From Acidaminobacter sp. JC074 (GTDB taxonomy: Bacteria; Bacillota; Clostridia; Peptostreptococcales; Acidaminobacteraceae), in NCBI RefSeq assembly GCF_022496765.1, contig NZ_VANV01000019.1, forward strand, positions 62,001 through 126,000: a stretch of 64,000 nt of DNA, in the 5' to 3' direction. Each line of letters begins with the position of its first letter. Position 1 is the stretch's first letter. Shown here piece after piece: positions 37,226-47,039 of this stretch. A model generated the notes under the pieces. It saw nothing but the letters and a program-made list of their open reading frames with translations. It was not told the DNA's origin and did no database searches. The position numbers were made by a program, and so were the translations under genes.

Positions 37226-38001
37226 TAATTGCCTCCAAATAATACTTGACTACTTTTTCTACTTAATCTATCTACAATTAGAAACAAGAATAAGTGTATT
37301 CCTAAAAAGATGATGCCCATAACCGCGCTGTGGCCATAATCTGCATTGTTAATATAGGGAAACATGACCATGGATAAAGAAATCACTTTTCCTCCTCCTA
37401 TTAAAAATGTTGAAAAATACTCTGTATTAGATATTAAGAAGCTGATGACTAAGGAAAGTGAAAGTCCTGGCTTCAAAAGAGGTAAAGTAATCCTTAAAAA
37501 TGTTTGATGATAACCAGCTCCCAGTGTGCTAGAAATCATTTCATATGCCTTTGGTATACCAGTAAAATAGGCGATGGCTATATTAGTTGTATAGGGTAAA
37601 GTAATAACTGTATGAACCAGCACGATGCCCAGCATGGTATTTTTAAACGGTGTTATCAAGATCACTTGATGCATGCCCATAAAAAGAATCATTCCTGGTA
37701 TTAATAAAGGCATTGAAATCAACAAGGCAAGGCCTTTTGAAAAACCTCCTAGATGATAAACAAGGGCTCGACCTGTAAGAAAACCAATAATAGTACTCAT
37801 TAGAGACGTTGATAACCCAATGACTATGCTCGAGAATAACCCCTTATAAAAAAGAGGATTTTTTATAAGGACGTCATGCCAATAATCCAGTGTAAAATTA
37901 CTCGGTAACACTTGCGGAAACTTATAATAAGAAAACACTGATAACAAGGTCATCATGATAATCGGTATTAAAATCACAGCCCATACTAGATATTTTTTCA
38001 T
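37225..38001 (-). CDS. ABC importer permease 2 (YnjC C-half-like)
   Basis: A 258-residue inner-membrane permease with about six segments and an EAA-type loop (LGAGYHQTFLRITLPLLKPGL) that docks to the ATPase. It overlaps the preceding permease by 4 bases and the ATPase by one. In E. coli YnjC the two permease halves are fused; here they are separate genes. Confidence 0.9.
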   Translation of the reverse strand: MKKYLVWAVILIPIIMMTLLSVFSYYKFPQVLPSNFTLDYWHDVLIKNPLFYKGLFSSIVIGLSTSLMSTIIGFLTGRALVYHLGGFSKGLALLISMPLLIPGMILFMGMHQVILITPFKNTMLGIVLVHTVITLPYTTNIAIAYFTGIPKAYEMISSTLGAGYHQTFLRITLPLLKPGLSLSLVISFLISNTEYFSTFLIGGGKVISLSMVMFPYINNADYGHSAVMGIIFLGIHLFLFLIVDRLSRKSSQVLFGGN

Positions 38002-38858
38002 CCAAGCCTCCTTATGAGATTTCTAAAGAACAGTGCAAAAATAACAACACTTATCAGACCGACAAGAAAGAGTATCACTGTCATGGCCATGGTAACAGGG
38101 ATGTCACTGATATTTGGACTTAAATAGAAGCTATATAACTTTACAGAAAAAGTTTGACTCCTCATATTACTCAATATATAAGGTACCTCAAAGGATCCCA
38201 AATCATAGGCAAACAAAACCATGCCAGCCCAAACAATGGTATCTCTAGATAAGGGCAAATAGATTTTTCTGAATAAATGATGGGAATGACTCCCTAAAGT
38301 AAGGGCAACATGATCATATTCTGAGGAGATATTTGACATAACATTCACTACTAGCATCATGACAAAAGGAATGCCTTTTAAAGTAAATACCAGTATGACA
38401 CCACCTACACCATAAATAAAGTTAGGAAAGTCGTTTGTAGACTGACTTAAAAAGACATGTAAAATTCTCGACAGAAGACCTGATTGAGAGAAGAACATTA
38501 CTACAAAGAAAACCATATAAAGATAAGGCATAATCATACCAATTCTCATCAGCTTGTTTGTCACCTTCTTTAAAGCCTGATGCTTAGTCCTCGAAAGTCT
38601 ATAGGCCAGACTTGTTCCAATGATCATAGACAGCGATGATGAAATACCTGCACAAAGAAGTGAAATCAAGATACTAGAATAAAAGCCTTTAACTAAAAAG
38701 GCTTGTCTGTAATATTCAAATGTGACCTGATTAAAACCTAAGTTAGGGATATAACCTAAACTTTCTCTTAAGACCATAAAAAGCCCGCCACCTATCAAGA
38801 CCACATAAAGTAGACTGATAGGTGTCAATAAGGCTATTGTGCGAATTCTTCTATCCAT
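37998..38858 (-). CDS. ABC importer permease 1 (YnjC N-half-like)
   Basis: A 286-residue inner-membrane permease with about six segments and the EAA-type loop LGSHSHHLFRKIYLPLSRDT. The frame opens at 38873, but the ATG at 38858 has AAAGGA just upstream and is slightly better. Either start overlaps the end of the binding-protein gene by 25-40 bases, showing a tight operon. Confidence 0.88.
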   Translation of the reverse strand: MDRRIRTIALLTPISLLYVVLIGGGLFMVLRESLGYIPNLGFNQVTFEYYRQAFLVKGFYSSILISLLCAGISSSLSMIIGTSLAYRLSRTKHQALKKVTNKLMRIGMIMPYLYMVFFVVMFFSQSGLLSRILHVFLSQSTNDFPNFIYGVGGVILVFTLKGIPFVMMLVVNVMSNISSEYDHVALTLGSHSHHLFRKIYLPLSRDTIVWAGMVLFAYDLGSFEVPYILSNMRSQTFSVKLYSFYLSPNISDIPVTMAMTVILFLVGLISVVIFALFFRNLIRRLG

Positions 38859-40039
38859 ATTTCCTTTATCCATTCCACATAAATGGCTTTCATTTCTGGA
38901 TTTCTATGTTCCGTTAAAGTTTCTAAAGTCAGACTACCTGGTTTAGACTCTATTTGATTCAAAGCTTCAAGAACATGATCATCAACTTTACTTGTATCGA
39001 ATGCAGGCATATCACCCCATACATCTGACTTCATTTTTTCTACTTGAGCTGGAGGACTCTCTAGAAAGTCTATAACAAGTAAAGCACCAGCCTTTTCTGG
39101 TGAATTATAAGGTACAGCCAAGTAGTGCGAATTACCTATGGTACCTGTTTCAAAGACAAATGGTTTAACACTTTCATCGTAAACACCTGAAGCAACAAGG
39201 CCTGCTGTTTTACCAATTTCAAATCCCATGGTCATATCAACTTCACCATTCCTAAATAGTTCATCGAGTTGAGCCTGTGAAGCAGGCAATACTTGCCCCT
39301 GGTTCCACATATATGTATGCAAGTCCTTAAAGTAGTCAATGACAGATTGAGATAAAATTTCAAATTCATCTCGTGTCATGTCTGTCTGAAAAATATCTGT
39401 TTCCCCTGTTAACTCATAATAGGCATTTCTAAAAAAGGCAACACCTACAAAATCATCTGGTATTCTTGGGTAAGTGATTCGACCAGGATGTGACTTTGCA
39501 TAATCCAATAGTTCTGCATAAGATTTAATCTTTAAGTCATCACCTGTAAAAACCAGCTGTGCACGACCCCAAATGCCTTCATAACCTTCGATGGCAATCC
39601 CCGAATCATAGGATAAGTCACTTGCATTTTGATCATAATAAGTATTTAAGTTTGGCAGTAAATGTGTAAATGGACCTGAAAGCAAACCACCTTGCTTGGC
39701 CGTCTTAAAGTTTTCAGCATTGATCCAAAGTAGATCAGCAGTCCCTATTTCTACACCTGACTTCTTTTCGTTAAGCAGTTTGTTCAAATATTCCGGTGCA
39801 TTCATCGGTACGCGGTTGAGTGTAATGTCATACATTTCCTTTAAATGATCACTGACATATCCGTCCATGTATTGATTGATACTTTCATTGCCACCCCACA
39901 TCAAAATCGTGACAGTTTGTCCCTGCCCTTCTTGAAGAACTTGGTCCCAATCAGAATAATCCTCGAAACTTGTTTGTTTTTCACTTTGGCATGAAACCAA
40001 GAAAGTCAGTATCATAACCATTAATATAATTTTTTTCAT
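38834..40039 (-). CDS. ABC importer substrate-binding lipoprotein (YnjB-like)
   Basis: A 401-residue extracellular binding lipoprotein, lipobox LVSC (Cys17). ILMWGGNESINQYMDGYV near the start and the overall length resemble YnjB of E. coli, a binding protein of unknown substrate. The ATG at 40039 has GAGG 6 bases upstream; the TTG five codons earlier does not. Type I fold binding proteins of this kind take iron, thiamine, polyamines or phosphonates; the ligand here is not known. The upstream triple rhodanese gene hints at a sulfur-containing compound. Confidence 0.82.
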   Translation of the reverse strand: MKKIILMVMILTFLVSCQSEKQTSFEDYSDWDQVLQEGQGQTVTILMWGGNESINQYMDGYVSDHLKEMYDITLNRVPMNAPEYLNKLLNEKKSGVEIGTADLLWINAENFKTAKQGGLLSGPFTHLLPNLNTYYDQNASDLSYDSGIAIEGYEGIWGRAQLVFTGDDLKIKSYAELLDYAKSHPGRITYPRIPDDFVGVAFFRNAYYELTGETDIFQTDMTRDEFEILSQSVIDYFKDLHTYMWNQGQVLPASQAQLDELFRNGEVDMTMGFEIGKTAGLVASGVYDESVKPFVFETGTIGNSHYLAVPYNSPEKAGALLVIDFLESPPAQVEKMKSDVWGDMPAFDTSKVDDHVLEALNQIESKPGSLTLETLTEHRNPEMKAIYVEWIKEIWIEEFAQ

Positions 40040-40105
40040 AAAATACCTCTGCAATATAAACCGATTAACTTATCATAACATATTTATAGGTAAGAAACTA
40101 TTTAA

Positions 40106-40810
40106 CTAATCTTGGACCTGTGTTTCCTTCTTTTGTTTATCACTGTAGATTCTTTTAAACAAGAAGATCATTGTCGTCAATGCAAAAAGAATCAACAAGC
40201 CAAAGACCAACATTTTTGTACCACCAACCAACATACCACCTACATAAGAATAAACAAGGGTTGCCGGTAATTGACCAATACCTGTTGCAATAAAGAACTT
40301 CCAGAAACTCATTGAAGTAAGACCAGCAGCATAAGACACAATGTCAAATGACATAAAAGGCAATAGCCTTGCGATTAATACTGCATAATTACCGTATTTA
40401 TCAAAGAAGTTGTCAATAGATTCTAGGGCTAGCTTACTGGTTAGCTTTTCAACCAGTCCGCGACCAAAGTACTTAGCCAAGTAAAAACACAAAGCGGCTC
40501 CCGCCATAGAAGACGTCCAAGACAATATGGCCCCCTTGACCCAACCAAATAAACCTGCATTGGCGAAAGTAATCATAAAAGCTGGTAGTGGTGCCGCTAT
40601 GGATTGAAATACCATTAGTAAAAAAGAAACCACTGGCGCTAAAATACCATAAGACAAAATATAACCTCTTACAATATCTACATTTAAAGAACTCAGGATG
40701 AAGATCGCCTGTTTAAACGATGTTCTAACCGGTTCTATCATAAAAAGTACAAGAATGACTAGAATGGGTACTATAAAATTCAAAATTAGATATTTGTTTA
40801 AATTCTTCAT
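40106..40810 (-). CDS. TVP38/TMEM64 (DedA-like) membrane protein
   Basis: A 234-residue protein with about five membrane segments. The SNARE-associated/VTT motif is visible as FANAGLFGWVKGAILSWTSSMAGAALCFYLAKYFGR and then LIARLLPFMSFDIVSYAAGLTSM; each is broken here into its conserved parts around G and R. VTT proteins act in lipid or small-molecule movement across the membrane. It lies between the rhodanese and the ABC genes. GGAGG lies 7 bases before the ATG. Confidence 0.85.
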   Translation of the reverse strand: MKNLNKYLILNFIVPILVILVLFMIEPVRTSFKQAIFILSSLNVDIVRGYILSYGILAPVVSFLLMVFQSIAAPLPAFMITFANAGLFGWVKGAILSWTSSMAGAALCFYLAKYFGRGLVEKLTSKLALESIDNFFDKYGNYAVLIARLLPFMSFDIVSYAAGLTSMSFWKFFIATGIGQLPATLVYSYVGGMLVGGTKMLVFGLLILFALTTMIFLFKRIYSDKQKKETQVQD

Positions 40811-40832
40811 AAATATGCCTCCAGAAAGAAAT

Positions 40833-40858
40833 AAAATCCTTTCAGCTGAAAGGATTTT
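40833..40858 (-). terminator. Terminator after the triple rhodanese gene
   Basis: Eleven-bp stem AAAATCCTTTC/GAAAGGATTTT with an AGCT loop; the minus-strand tail is TTTTATTTC. It would reduce but may not block transcription into the TVP38 and ABC genes. Confidence 0.75.
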
Positions 40859-40864
40859 ACAGGA

Positions 40865-42205
40865 TTAGTTTAGTAGTTCAGCAAAAGGCCAGCCCTCTTG
40901 TCCGTTTTCTAAAATGAATAATCTATCTTCTTCTATACCTTTTTCAAGTAGGTAGTTGTAAGTTCTTTCAGCACCACCGCCGCCTCTCGGACATACGATA
41001 ACAACTTTACTGTTTGTCGCTTGAATAGATTCTAATGCACCATCAACTTTTGCCTTGTCTTCATCAGACTTTACTGGATAAGCATAGGTTGCTAAAGCAC
41101 CTTTGATATGGTGTGCATCAAATTCTTCTTCAACTTGAATATCTAATAATACCAGTGGTGATTCGTTTTCTAAGTTTTCTTTTAACTGATCAGCTGTATA
41201 GTATCTGAAATCACCCTTCACTAGAATTTTACTTTCTAATGGTAGAGCTTCATTTGCAGCATACTCATAAAATGATGCATCGTAATTTCTAACATTTTCA
41301 TAACCCATCATTTTTAGTGCAATTTGTGCATGAGCAGAACGGATACCTGCTGTGCAGTAAGTAACAATCTCGTCATCTTTATTTAAACCAGCTTCTAAGA
41401 ATATTGCTTCTAACTCTTGACCGGTCTTAAATGTACCATCTTCATTTAGTAAAGTATTGAAAGTAAGCAGTCTTGCATTTGGAAGGTGACCACCTCTTTT
41501 TTCACCAAAGTTAGCATCACCATCGAACTCATTTTGCTCTCTTGTATCTAAGATAACAAAGTCACCATTTCTACTTGCTAGCTCCTCAGTGCCAATTGTT
41601 AAAGTCTCATCTAAAGCTTCTACAACAAAGTCACTTTCTACTGGCTGTGTCGCTTCTTTTGTTGTCTCATGTTTCATAGAAGTCCAGTAGTTATAACCAC
41701 CATCTAGGATTTTAGAATTCTCAATACCAGCCATTCTTAACATCCAGACGATTCTACCATCTTCACCCCAACCATTTTGAGTATCAGCATAAACAATGAT
41801 TTCTTTATTCATATCAACGCCAATGGTTGATAATTTTTCAGAAAGTGTTTGGCTGTCTAAAACAACACCCCAACCAGCTTCGCCAGGTGCACCTCCTACA
41901 TTGGCAAATGCAGGCCATGAAACAGCAATAGCACCAGGAATATGTCCATCAGCATATGCCTTGTCCCCTCTTGCATCTAAAAGTAAAATATTATCATTAT
42001 TTAAGTTTTCCAATAAGTAGTCTGCACTTACTAGATAAGAATCATCTACATAAGAAGATACTTCTTCTGTTTCTTTAACTGCAGCTTCACTTGTTTCAGT
42101 AACCACTTCTTCACTTGATGTGTTATTAGCTTCATTAGAATTACAACCCATCATTGTTGTAATTAAGGTAACAACCAATAAAACTACGACCCAATTCTTC
42201 TTCAT
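40865..42205 (-). CDS. Triple-rhodanese lipoprotein (YnjE-like sulfurtransferase)
   Basis: A 446-residue extracellular lipoprotein, lipobox MMGC (Cys21), with a Ser/Glu-rich linker and three rhodanese domains (about 57-180, 200-315, 330-446). The first domain has Asp141 in place of the active Cys (YADTQNG) and is probably inactive. The second has Cys284 in TYCTAGIRS and the third Cys405 in VCPRGGGGAER. E. coli YnjE is also a three-domain sulfurtransferase beside the ynjBCD ABC genes, which matches this order. The frame opens at 42262, but AGGAGG 6 bases before the ATG at 42205 and the signal peptide fix the start. Confidence 0.88.
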   Translation of the reverse strand: MKKNWVVVLLVVTLITTMMGCNSNEANNTSSEEVVTETSEAAVKETEEVSSYVDDSYLVSADYLLENLNNDNILLLDARGDKAYADGHIPGAIAVSWPAFANVGGAPGEAGWGVVLDSQTLSEKLSTIGVDMNKEIIVYADTQNGWGEDGRIVWMLRMAGIENSKILDGGYNYWTSMKHETTKEATQPVESDFVVEALDETLTIGTEELASRNGDFVILDTREQNEFDGDANFGEKRGGHLPNARLLTFNTLLNEDGTFKTGQELEAIFLEAGLNKDDEIVTYCTAGIRSAHAQIALKMMGYENVRNYDASFYEYAANEALPLESKILVKGDFRYYTADQLKENLENESPLVLLDIQVEEEFDAHHIKGALATYAYPVKSDEDKAKVDGALESIQATNSKVVIVCPRGGGGAERTYNYLLEKGIEEDRLFILENGQEGWPFAELLN

Positions 42206-42386
42206 ATTACTCCTCCTAATTAATACATATGACTCATGAAGTATAGCATACTGAAAAGACATGTAGAAATCGAAATATTATATAATTAGAGGTCCAAGTA
42301 TCAGAAACTTTTATTATTAAACTATTGACATTCAAACCGCTCCCTAGTAATTGGAAAATCAACAATTAGGGGTCTTCACAATATAA

Positions 42387-42411
42387 GAAAAAGTCTGAAT
42401 AAATCCAGACT
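42387..42411 (-). terminator. Terminator of the MBL hydrolase gene
   Basis: Stem AGTCTG/CAGACT with an 8-base loop; the minus-strand tail is TTTTTC. It lies 8 bases after the gene's stop. Confidence 0.7.
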
Positions 42412-42418
42412 GTGAGGC

Positions 42419-43294
42419 TTAATCAAATACATCCATATCATTTCCTGACACAACGTGCCCTGTGAAGTGGACTTTGATTTCATCAATCATCTCATGAGTT
42501 CTCTTTTTTATAGCTGATTCGTCTGTTGCCTCATCTCTTGTCACCATAAAGAGTTGATGGTATAAAACTAAAAGACCAGGCTGAACCTCACTTGCAATTT
42601 TTCCTAGATCATAGCTGGAAGTATGGACTCTTGTATGGTATTTTTGCCACTGAGGTGTCCTACCTTTAATCCCTTGACTTGAATAAACCTCATGGACCAA
42701 AATATCACATTCTTTCGCATGCTTGACTAAATTGTCGCATGGACAAGTATCACCAGAAATAACCACAATCTTATCAGGGGTTGTAAACTTATAGCCATAT
42801 GATTCAAATGGTGGATGGTCAACTAAAAATGCCTCTACACTTACCAGGTCATCCTTGTATATAAGCCCTTCTGAGATTTCATTCGCTACAACCTCAATAC
42901 CTTCTTGATTAGCTTTTTCAAGCCCATATTTTCTTGCATGAATATCCACTTCATAAGCGGCTAGAATATGTTCTGTCATCTTTTTCAAACCTTTAGGACC
43001 AAATACTTGTAAAGGCTGATCTCTGGTCATAACCCAAGGTGTATAGATTAGATCGGCATAGCCTACTGTATGGTCTGAGTGCAAGTGCGTTAAAAAAGCT
43101 CTTGTAAGCTTTCTAGCTTGAAGACCATCAATGCCCATTCTATAAGCTTTTTGAGCTTGTCGGACCAGACCAGGTCCAAAGTCTACTAAATAGGATTGGT
43201 CATTCACAACCACTGCCACACAAGGGCCTGATCTTTCAGGTACAGGATTAGGCGTACCGGTTCCCAATAAAACTACTTTTGTTTGATTTTTCAT
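42419..43294 (-). CDS. RNase Z-like metallo-beta-lactamase-fold hydrolase
   Basis: A 291-residue MBL-fold protein. GTGTPNPVPERSGP starts the fold; the metal motif HLHSDH gives H70, H72, D74 and H75; and ISGDTCPCDNL plus the later LYHQLFM supply the other ligands. The layout is close to RNase Z and arylsulfatase-type enzymes. An intracellular hydrolase on an ester or phosphodiester is likely, the substrate unknown. It is divergent from a Crp/Fnr gene, which may regulate it. Confidence 0.85.
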   Translation of the reverse strand: MKNQTKVVLLGTGTPNPVPERSGPCVAVVVNDQSYLVDFGPGLVRQAQKAYRMGIDGLQARKLTRAFLTHLHSDHTVGYADLIYTPWVMTRDQPLQVFGPKGLKKMTEHILAAYEVDIHARKYGLEKANQEGIEVVANEISEGLIYKDDLVSVEAFLVDHPPFESYGYKFTTPDKIVVISGDTCPCDNLVKHAKECDILVHEVYSSQGIKGRTPQWQKYHTRVHTSSYDLGKIASEVQPGLLVLYHQLFMVTRDEATDESAIKKRTHEMIDEIKVHFTGHVVSGNDMDVFD

Positions 43295-43348
43295 ACGATT
43301 CCCTCCATCTGCTAACTTCTCATTCCAAGCTGGTTTTCTTAACTTGTT

Positions 43349-43378
43349 ATAAGATGCCTCTTATGATAAATTTATCAT
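43349..43378. promoter_or_regulatory. Inverted repeats in the MBL-crp divergent region
   Basis: ATAAGA-4 bases-TCTTAT (43349-43364) is followed at once by a perfect 16-bp palindrome ATGATAAATTTATCAT (43363-43378). The palindrome has the two-fold, about-6-base spaced shape of Crp/Fnr sites and lies 57 bases before the crp ATG, so it may be the site of that protein. Confidence 0.5.
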
Positions 43379-43434
43379 GAGTCCAATTAGGATTTCTGTA
43401 ACTGTGGCTACATCAAAGAATGAAAGGGGTTTTA

Positions 43435-44133
43435 ATGAAAGGTTTTGATATTGATACAATTTCTACACTGCAGTGGATTGATCATGTAGATGATTTGCCG
43501 GTTCTACAGAGCCTCTTACATTTTGCAGACCAAAAGACAATTAAAAAAGGGGCTTATCTTTCACGTCAAGGTCAAGCGTCAGATGCTTTTTATTACTTAA
43601 GCAAGGGCCAAGTTAAAGTTCAATTAGTAACTGCTGAAGGTAAGGAAAAAACACTCTGGTATACACTTGCCGGTAATATTCTAAATGATGTGAGTTTTTT
43701 TCATCACCATCCGACCAACGCATCTATCATAGCAAATGAGGATTGTGAAGTTTATGAGTTTAATAGAGTTACCTTTCAAGAGATAATAAAAAAACATCCA
43801 GAATTAGCTGAAGAAATGCTGACATCTATGTCAAAACGGATAAGAGTTCTTGTTCATCAGCTGGAAACGAGCGCTTACTTAAAGCCTATTACTAATGTCT
43901 GCAGACTGCTCTATCCATTCTCAGAAAAATACGGAAAAAAGCTCGGGAATGAAACACATATCCATCTAGAACTGACTCATACAGAAATTGCCTCGATGAC
44001 CTCTTTACACCGCGTAACTGTAACAAAGGTACTCAGTCAACTGGAAAAAGAAGGTGTGCTCGATTGTTCTAATCGGTTTGACATCTGTATTAAAGCTCCT
44101 GAAAAGCTGAGGATTTATGCAGCTTATGAATAA
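43435..44133 (+). CDS. Crp/Fnr-family regulator
   Basis: A 232-residue regulator with a cNMP-binding-type beta barrel (about 20-130, KKGAYLSRQGQASDAFYYLSKG) and a winged HTH at the end (HTEIASMTSLHRVTVTKVLSQLEKEGV). The N-terminus has no Cys cluster, so an [4Fe-4S] FNR type is unlikely. The ATG at 43435 has AAAGGGG 5 bases upstream; the ATG 15 bases earlier has no ribosome site. The effector is unknown. Confidence 0.92.
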   Translation: MKGFDIDTISTLQWIDHVDDLPVLQSLLHFADQKTIKKGAYLSRQGQASDAFYYLSKGQVKVQLVTAEGKEKTLWYTLAGNILNDVSFFHHHPTNASIIANEDCEVYEFNRVTFQEIIKKHPELAEEMLTSMSKRIRVLVHQLETSAYLKPITNVCRLLYPFSEKYGKKLGNETHIHLELTHTEIASMTSLHRVTVTKVLSQLEKEGVLDCSNRFDICIKAPEKLRIYAAYE

Positions 44134-44140
44134 GTTCGCT

Positions 44141-44175
44141 AAAAAAAGACCAGCATCCTTTGGAAACTGGTCTTA
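44141..44175. terminator. Bidirectional terminator, crp / chemoreceptor
   Basis: Stem AAGACCAG/CTGGTCTT with a 13-base loop, a run of A on the left (T on the minus strand) and TACTATTTT on the right. It separates two convergent genes. Confidence 0.72.
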
Positions 44176-44182
44176 CTATTTT

Positions 44183-46186
44183 CTAAAGCTTAAAGATAGC
44201 TAAGGAAGAGTTTAATTCATCTAATTGCTTTCTATTTTCAGCAATTTTTCTACTGATACTCCTGAGATTTTCTGTTTGCTCAACAGTGGATGCACTGATT
44301 TCCTCAGAACCTGCAGCGGTTTCTTCTGAAACGCCTGAAATAGATTCGATTTCAGTTAACACCTCATTTTTAATGTGATTGACTTCCTCAAACTGGGTGC
44401 CTAGATCTGTAACAAATCCTGATACTTTTTCTATGGCATCATTGATTTCTTCAAATATAGACTGTGTTTCCGAAACAGAATCATTTACTTTTTCAACAGC
44501 TGTATTGGTACCTCTGATTGTTTCGTTGGTACTGGTTACCAGTTCAACAATCTCAGATATAATGGAGTTTATTTCTTCAGCAGAATCTGAAGACTGCTCA
44601 GCCAGTTTTCTAATTTCATCTGCAACTACAGCAAAACCTCTTCCTTGTTCACCAGCTCTAGCAGCTTCAATGGCTGCATTTAAAGCCAACAAGTTTGTTT
44701 GATCTGAAATATTTCTGATGGTTGTAATAATCTCACTAATGGTTGATGATTTTTTAGCCAACTCATCGACACTTTCCGTAACAACTCTTGTCGCCGAAAC
44801 ATTATCTTCAAAGTTAATTCTAAGTGTCTTTAATGAAGACTCACTCTTTAGACTGCTAACATTAACATCTTCTGTTAAATGAATGGTTTTATTTAATCCT
44901 TCTGCTGCCATGTCAATATGCTCTGACAGATTATTCATAGCCCCTACTGAATCACTAGATGATTGGGCTTGTGAAGTGGCCCCTATAGATATTTCTTCTA
45001 CAGAAGCAGAAATCTGTGCATTAGATTCAGTGACATTGTCAATAATATTTTGGATCTCTACAGTAGATTCAGTAATATCATCTGCTAAAGTATGGGTCTG
45101 TTTGATAAGTGATTGGATATCTGAAAGCATCTTATTAAAACTATTAGCAAGGATACCCAGTTCATCTTTAGACTTGATTGACATTCTAACACTTAAATCA
45201 CCATTACCTGCATATTCCATGTTTTTAGATAAGGTGGTAATTGGTCTAAATATTAAGCCTGTGATGACTGTGATACTGATTGCCACAGCTATAAGTATCG
45301 CTGCCATAAAAATCATAATATTGGTCATAATACTTTGAACAGATCCAGCAAAATCTGCTTCAGGAACAGTCGCTACAATCTTCCAATCTCCTACAGTTCT
45401 AAATGAAGCATATATTTTATTGCCTTCATAGACATAATCGAAAAATCCTGTGTTAGATTCAAATAATGGTTTTAGAACCGGAATCTCATTTACATCTAAA
45501 CCTACATTTGCTGGAGTTTTATGAAAGAGTGTCAAGCCGCTCTTATCCACGACATAGGCATAACCACTTTTACCAACTTTAATCCCCTCAATCAAGCCTT
45601 GAAGGCCAATAATCTCTCTTAGTTCATCAATATAACTTGGTGCAAGTCCAATTTGAACAATACCAGGCTGGTCAAGTCTTGAAACACCAATATACTGGAA
45701 CAAGACGGCATCGGTCCCTCTTTCAGATGGTGCCTGAGCCAATCTACCATTTTCAGATCCAATTAAATCTAAGAAGGGTTTGGTTTGATCAGATGTGTTA
45801 AAATCAAAGCCATAAAAGCCTTCGATGTTACCATTTGTTAAAACACCATCACTGTTCATCACATGGATTTCATCCACACCTATACTATCTGCTATGGCAA
45901 TCATATTATTTAGTTCTAATGCCTCAGGACCGTATTTAATTGCCTCTGCTACAGCTTTTGCCAAATCTAAGTTTTTTTCATCTAAAGTATGAAAAAACGT
46001 TGCTTCTACTTCTCTTCTTGTGTTGATACTTTCTTCGATATTATCTAGTTGGCTTTCCATTTGTTCTTCAATCAATCCCAAAACCAACTTGTTTTCTATC
46101 TGGAAGAAGATGATACCACCTAAACCTACAATAGCAATCAGTAATATCAATAAGACCGGTATTAAAACCTTATTCTTAAGCTTCAT
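44183..46186 (-). CDS. Methyl-accepting chemotaxis protein with Cache domain
   Basis: A 667-residue chemoreceptor. A membrane segment at about 7-28 and one at about 288-312 bracket an extracellular Cache region with [25 protein letters not shown] domain follows (about 312-365), then the signalling coiled coil with the conserved hairpin tip [24 protein letters not shown] sequence and the stretch [18 protein letters not shown]. It reports a small-molecule signal to CheA. GGGGGATG precedes the ATG. It is a single gene. Confidence 0.95.
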   Translation of the reverse strand: MKLKNKVLIPVLLILLIAIVGLGGIIFFQIENKLVLGLIEEQMESQLDNIEESINTRREVEATFFHTLDEKNLDLAKAVAEAIKYGPEALELNNMIAIADSIGVDEIHVMNSDGVLTNGNIEGFYGFDFNTSDQTKPFLDLIGSENGRLAQAPSERGTDAVLFQYIGVSRLDQPGIVQIGLAPSYIDELREIIGLQGLIEGIKVGKSGYAYVVDKSGLTLFHKTPANVGLDVNEIPVLKPLFESNTGFFDYVYEGNKIYASFRTVGDWKIVATVPEADFAGSVQSIMTNIMIFMAAILIAVAISITVITGLIFRPITTLSKNMEYAGNGDLSVRMSIKSKDELGILANSFNKMLSDIQSLIKQTHTLADDITESTVEIQNIIDNVTESNAQISASVEEISIGATSQAQSSSDSVGAMNNLSEHIDMAAEGLNKTIHLTEDVNVSSLKSESSLKTLRINFEDNVSATRVVTESVDELAKKSSTISEIITTIRNISDQTNLLALNAAIEAARAGEQGRGFAVVADEIRKLAEQSSDSAEEINSIISEIVELVTSTNETIRGTNTAVEKVNDSVSETQSIFEEINDAIEKVSGFVTDLGTQFEEVNHIKNEVLTEIESISGVSEETAAGSEEISASTVEQTENLRSISRKIAENRKQLDELNSSLAIFKL

Positions 46187-46275
46187 GTCATCCCCCTTAA
46201 GTTGTATAAACTAGAATGTTCACTATGTTAGATAGTTACCCCGAATACAGAAAATGACGCTAAATAAAAATTTAA

Positions 46276-46304
46276 CAAAAAAGAAGCATTCGTTTGAATA
46301 CTTC
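46276..46304 (-). terminator. Terminator of the flavin reductase-like gene
   Basis: Stem GAAGCATTC/GAATACTTC with one mismatch and a 4-base loop; the minus-strand tail is TTTTTTG. The TAG stop overlaps its edge. Confidence 0.72.
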
Positions 46305-47029
46305 TAATGTGAGCCACATCCATTACAACCAGCTTTGGGATCGTCCTTGATAATATCTAAAAACCCTAAAGCCTTAAGTCTAATAACATTTTCATCAACA
46401 AAATCATCTGTTCCAGTTAAATATATGATGGGTTCTAGATCTTGTCTTTTCATCAACATCCTAAGTTCATGGTGGAGCATGTCAAAATACCCAGCTTTAC
46501 TTGATAAGTAATAAGACGAAAAGTGCTTCAAGTCTGATTTGTACAGATCAAACTCTTCCTTATATATATCACCGATTTCATCTAAACTTAGCTGAATCAT
46601 TTCACTGATATGGTTTTGATTGTCTACATAAGATGAAACCATAGCCCGCATGGGTGCAATACCAATGCCTTCAGAAAGAAGAACTAATGGCCTAAGTTCT
46701 CTTCTTAACTTCAAAACACCTTCTGGTTTGCCAAGCTTTACATACTCACCTTTTACAAGATTTACAAGCACTTCTTTATAGTCGCTTCTAGGTTCTGTTA
46801 CACGAGTTGTAAAACGCAGAAAACCCTCATGAGGTGAAGATGCTATAGACAGCTTTTTACCAACCTCTTTTTCGCCTACTCTTACTATAAGAAATGTATG
46901 CTCACCCGGCGTCCATTTACTTATTTCTTCTGTTTCAATATCAAAACTAAAAGTTGTTTCATCATGTTTAATTATATTTATAACTTGACCATAAAAGGTC
47001 TCCATATTCTTTCTTTTAGAACAAGCCAT
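46304..47029 (-). CDS. Ferredoxin reductase-type FAD/NAD(P)-binding protein
   Basis: A 241-residue flavoprotein with the FNR fold. The flavin domain (about 12-110) includes WTPGEHTFLIV and KKLSIASSP, the latter close to the RxYS/T flavin motif. The nucleotide domain starts LVLLSEGIGIAPMRAMV, with SEGIGIAP in place of the more usual GGTGIxP. The C-terminus ends with GCNGCGSH, a possible metal site. There is no 2Fe-2S domain, so it probably passes electrons to a separate partner. AGGAGG precedes the ATG, and a Fur-type box covers the start of transcription. Confidence 0.82.
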   Translation of the reverse strand: MACSKRKNMETFYGQVINIIKHDETTFSFDIETEEISKWTPGEHTFLIVRVGEKEVGKKLSIASSPHEGFLRFTTRVTEPRSDYKEVLVNLVKGEYVKLGKPEGVLKLRRELRPLVLLSEGIGIAPMRAMVSSYVDNQNHISEMIQLSLDEIGDIYKEEFDLYKSDLKHFSSYYLSSKAGYFDMLHHELRMLMKRQDLEPIIYLTGTDDFVDENVIRLKALGFLDIIKDDPKAGCNGCGSH

Positions 47030-47039
47030 TTAACCTCCT

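Noticed and set aside
44379..45338. Plus-strand frames within the chemoreceptor gene
   Set aside because: Shadows of the minus-strand coding sequence; no ribosome sites and no family-like motifs.
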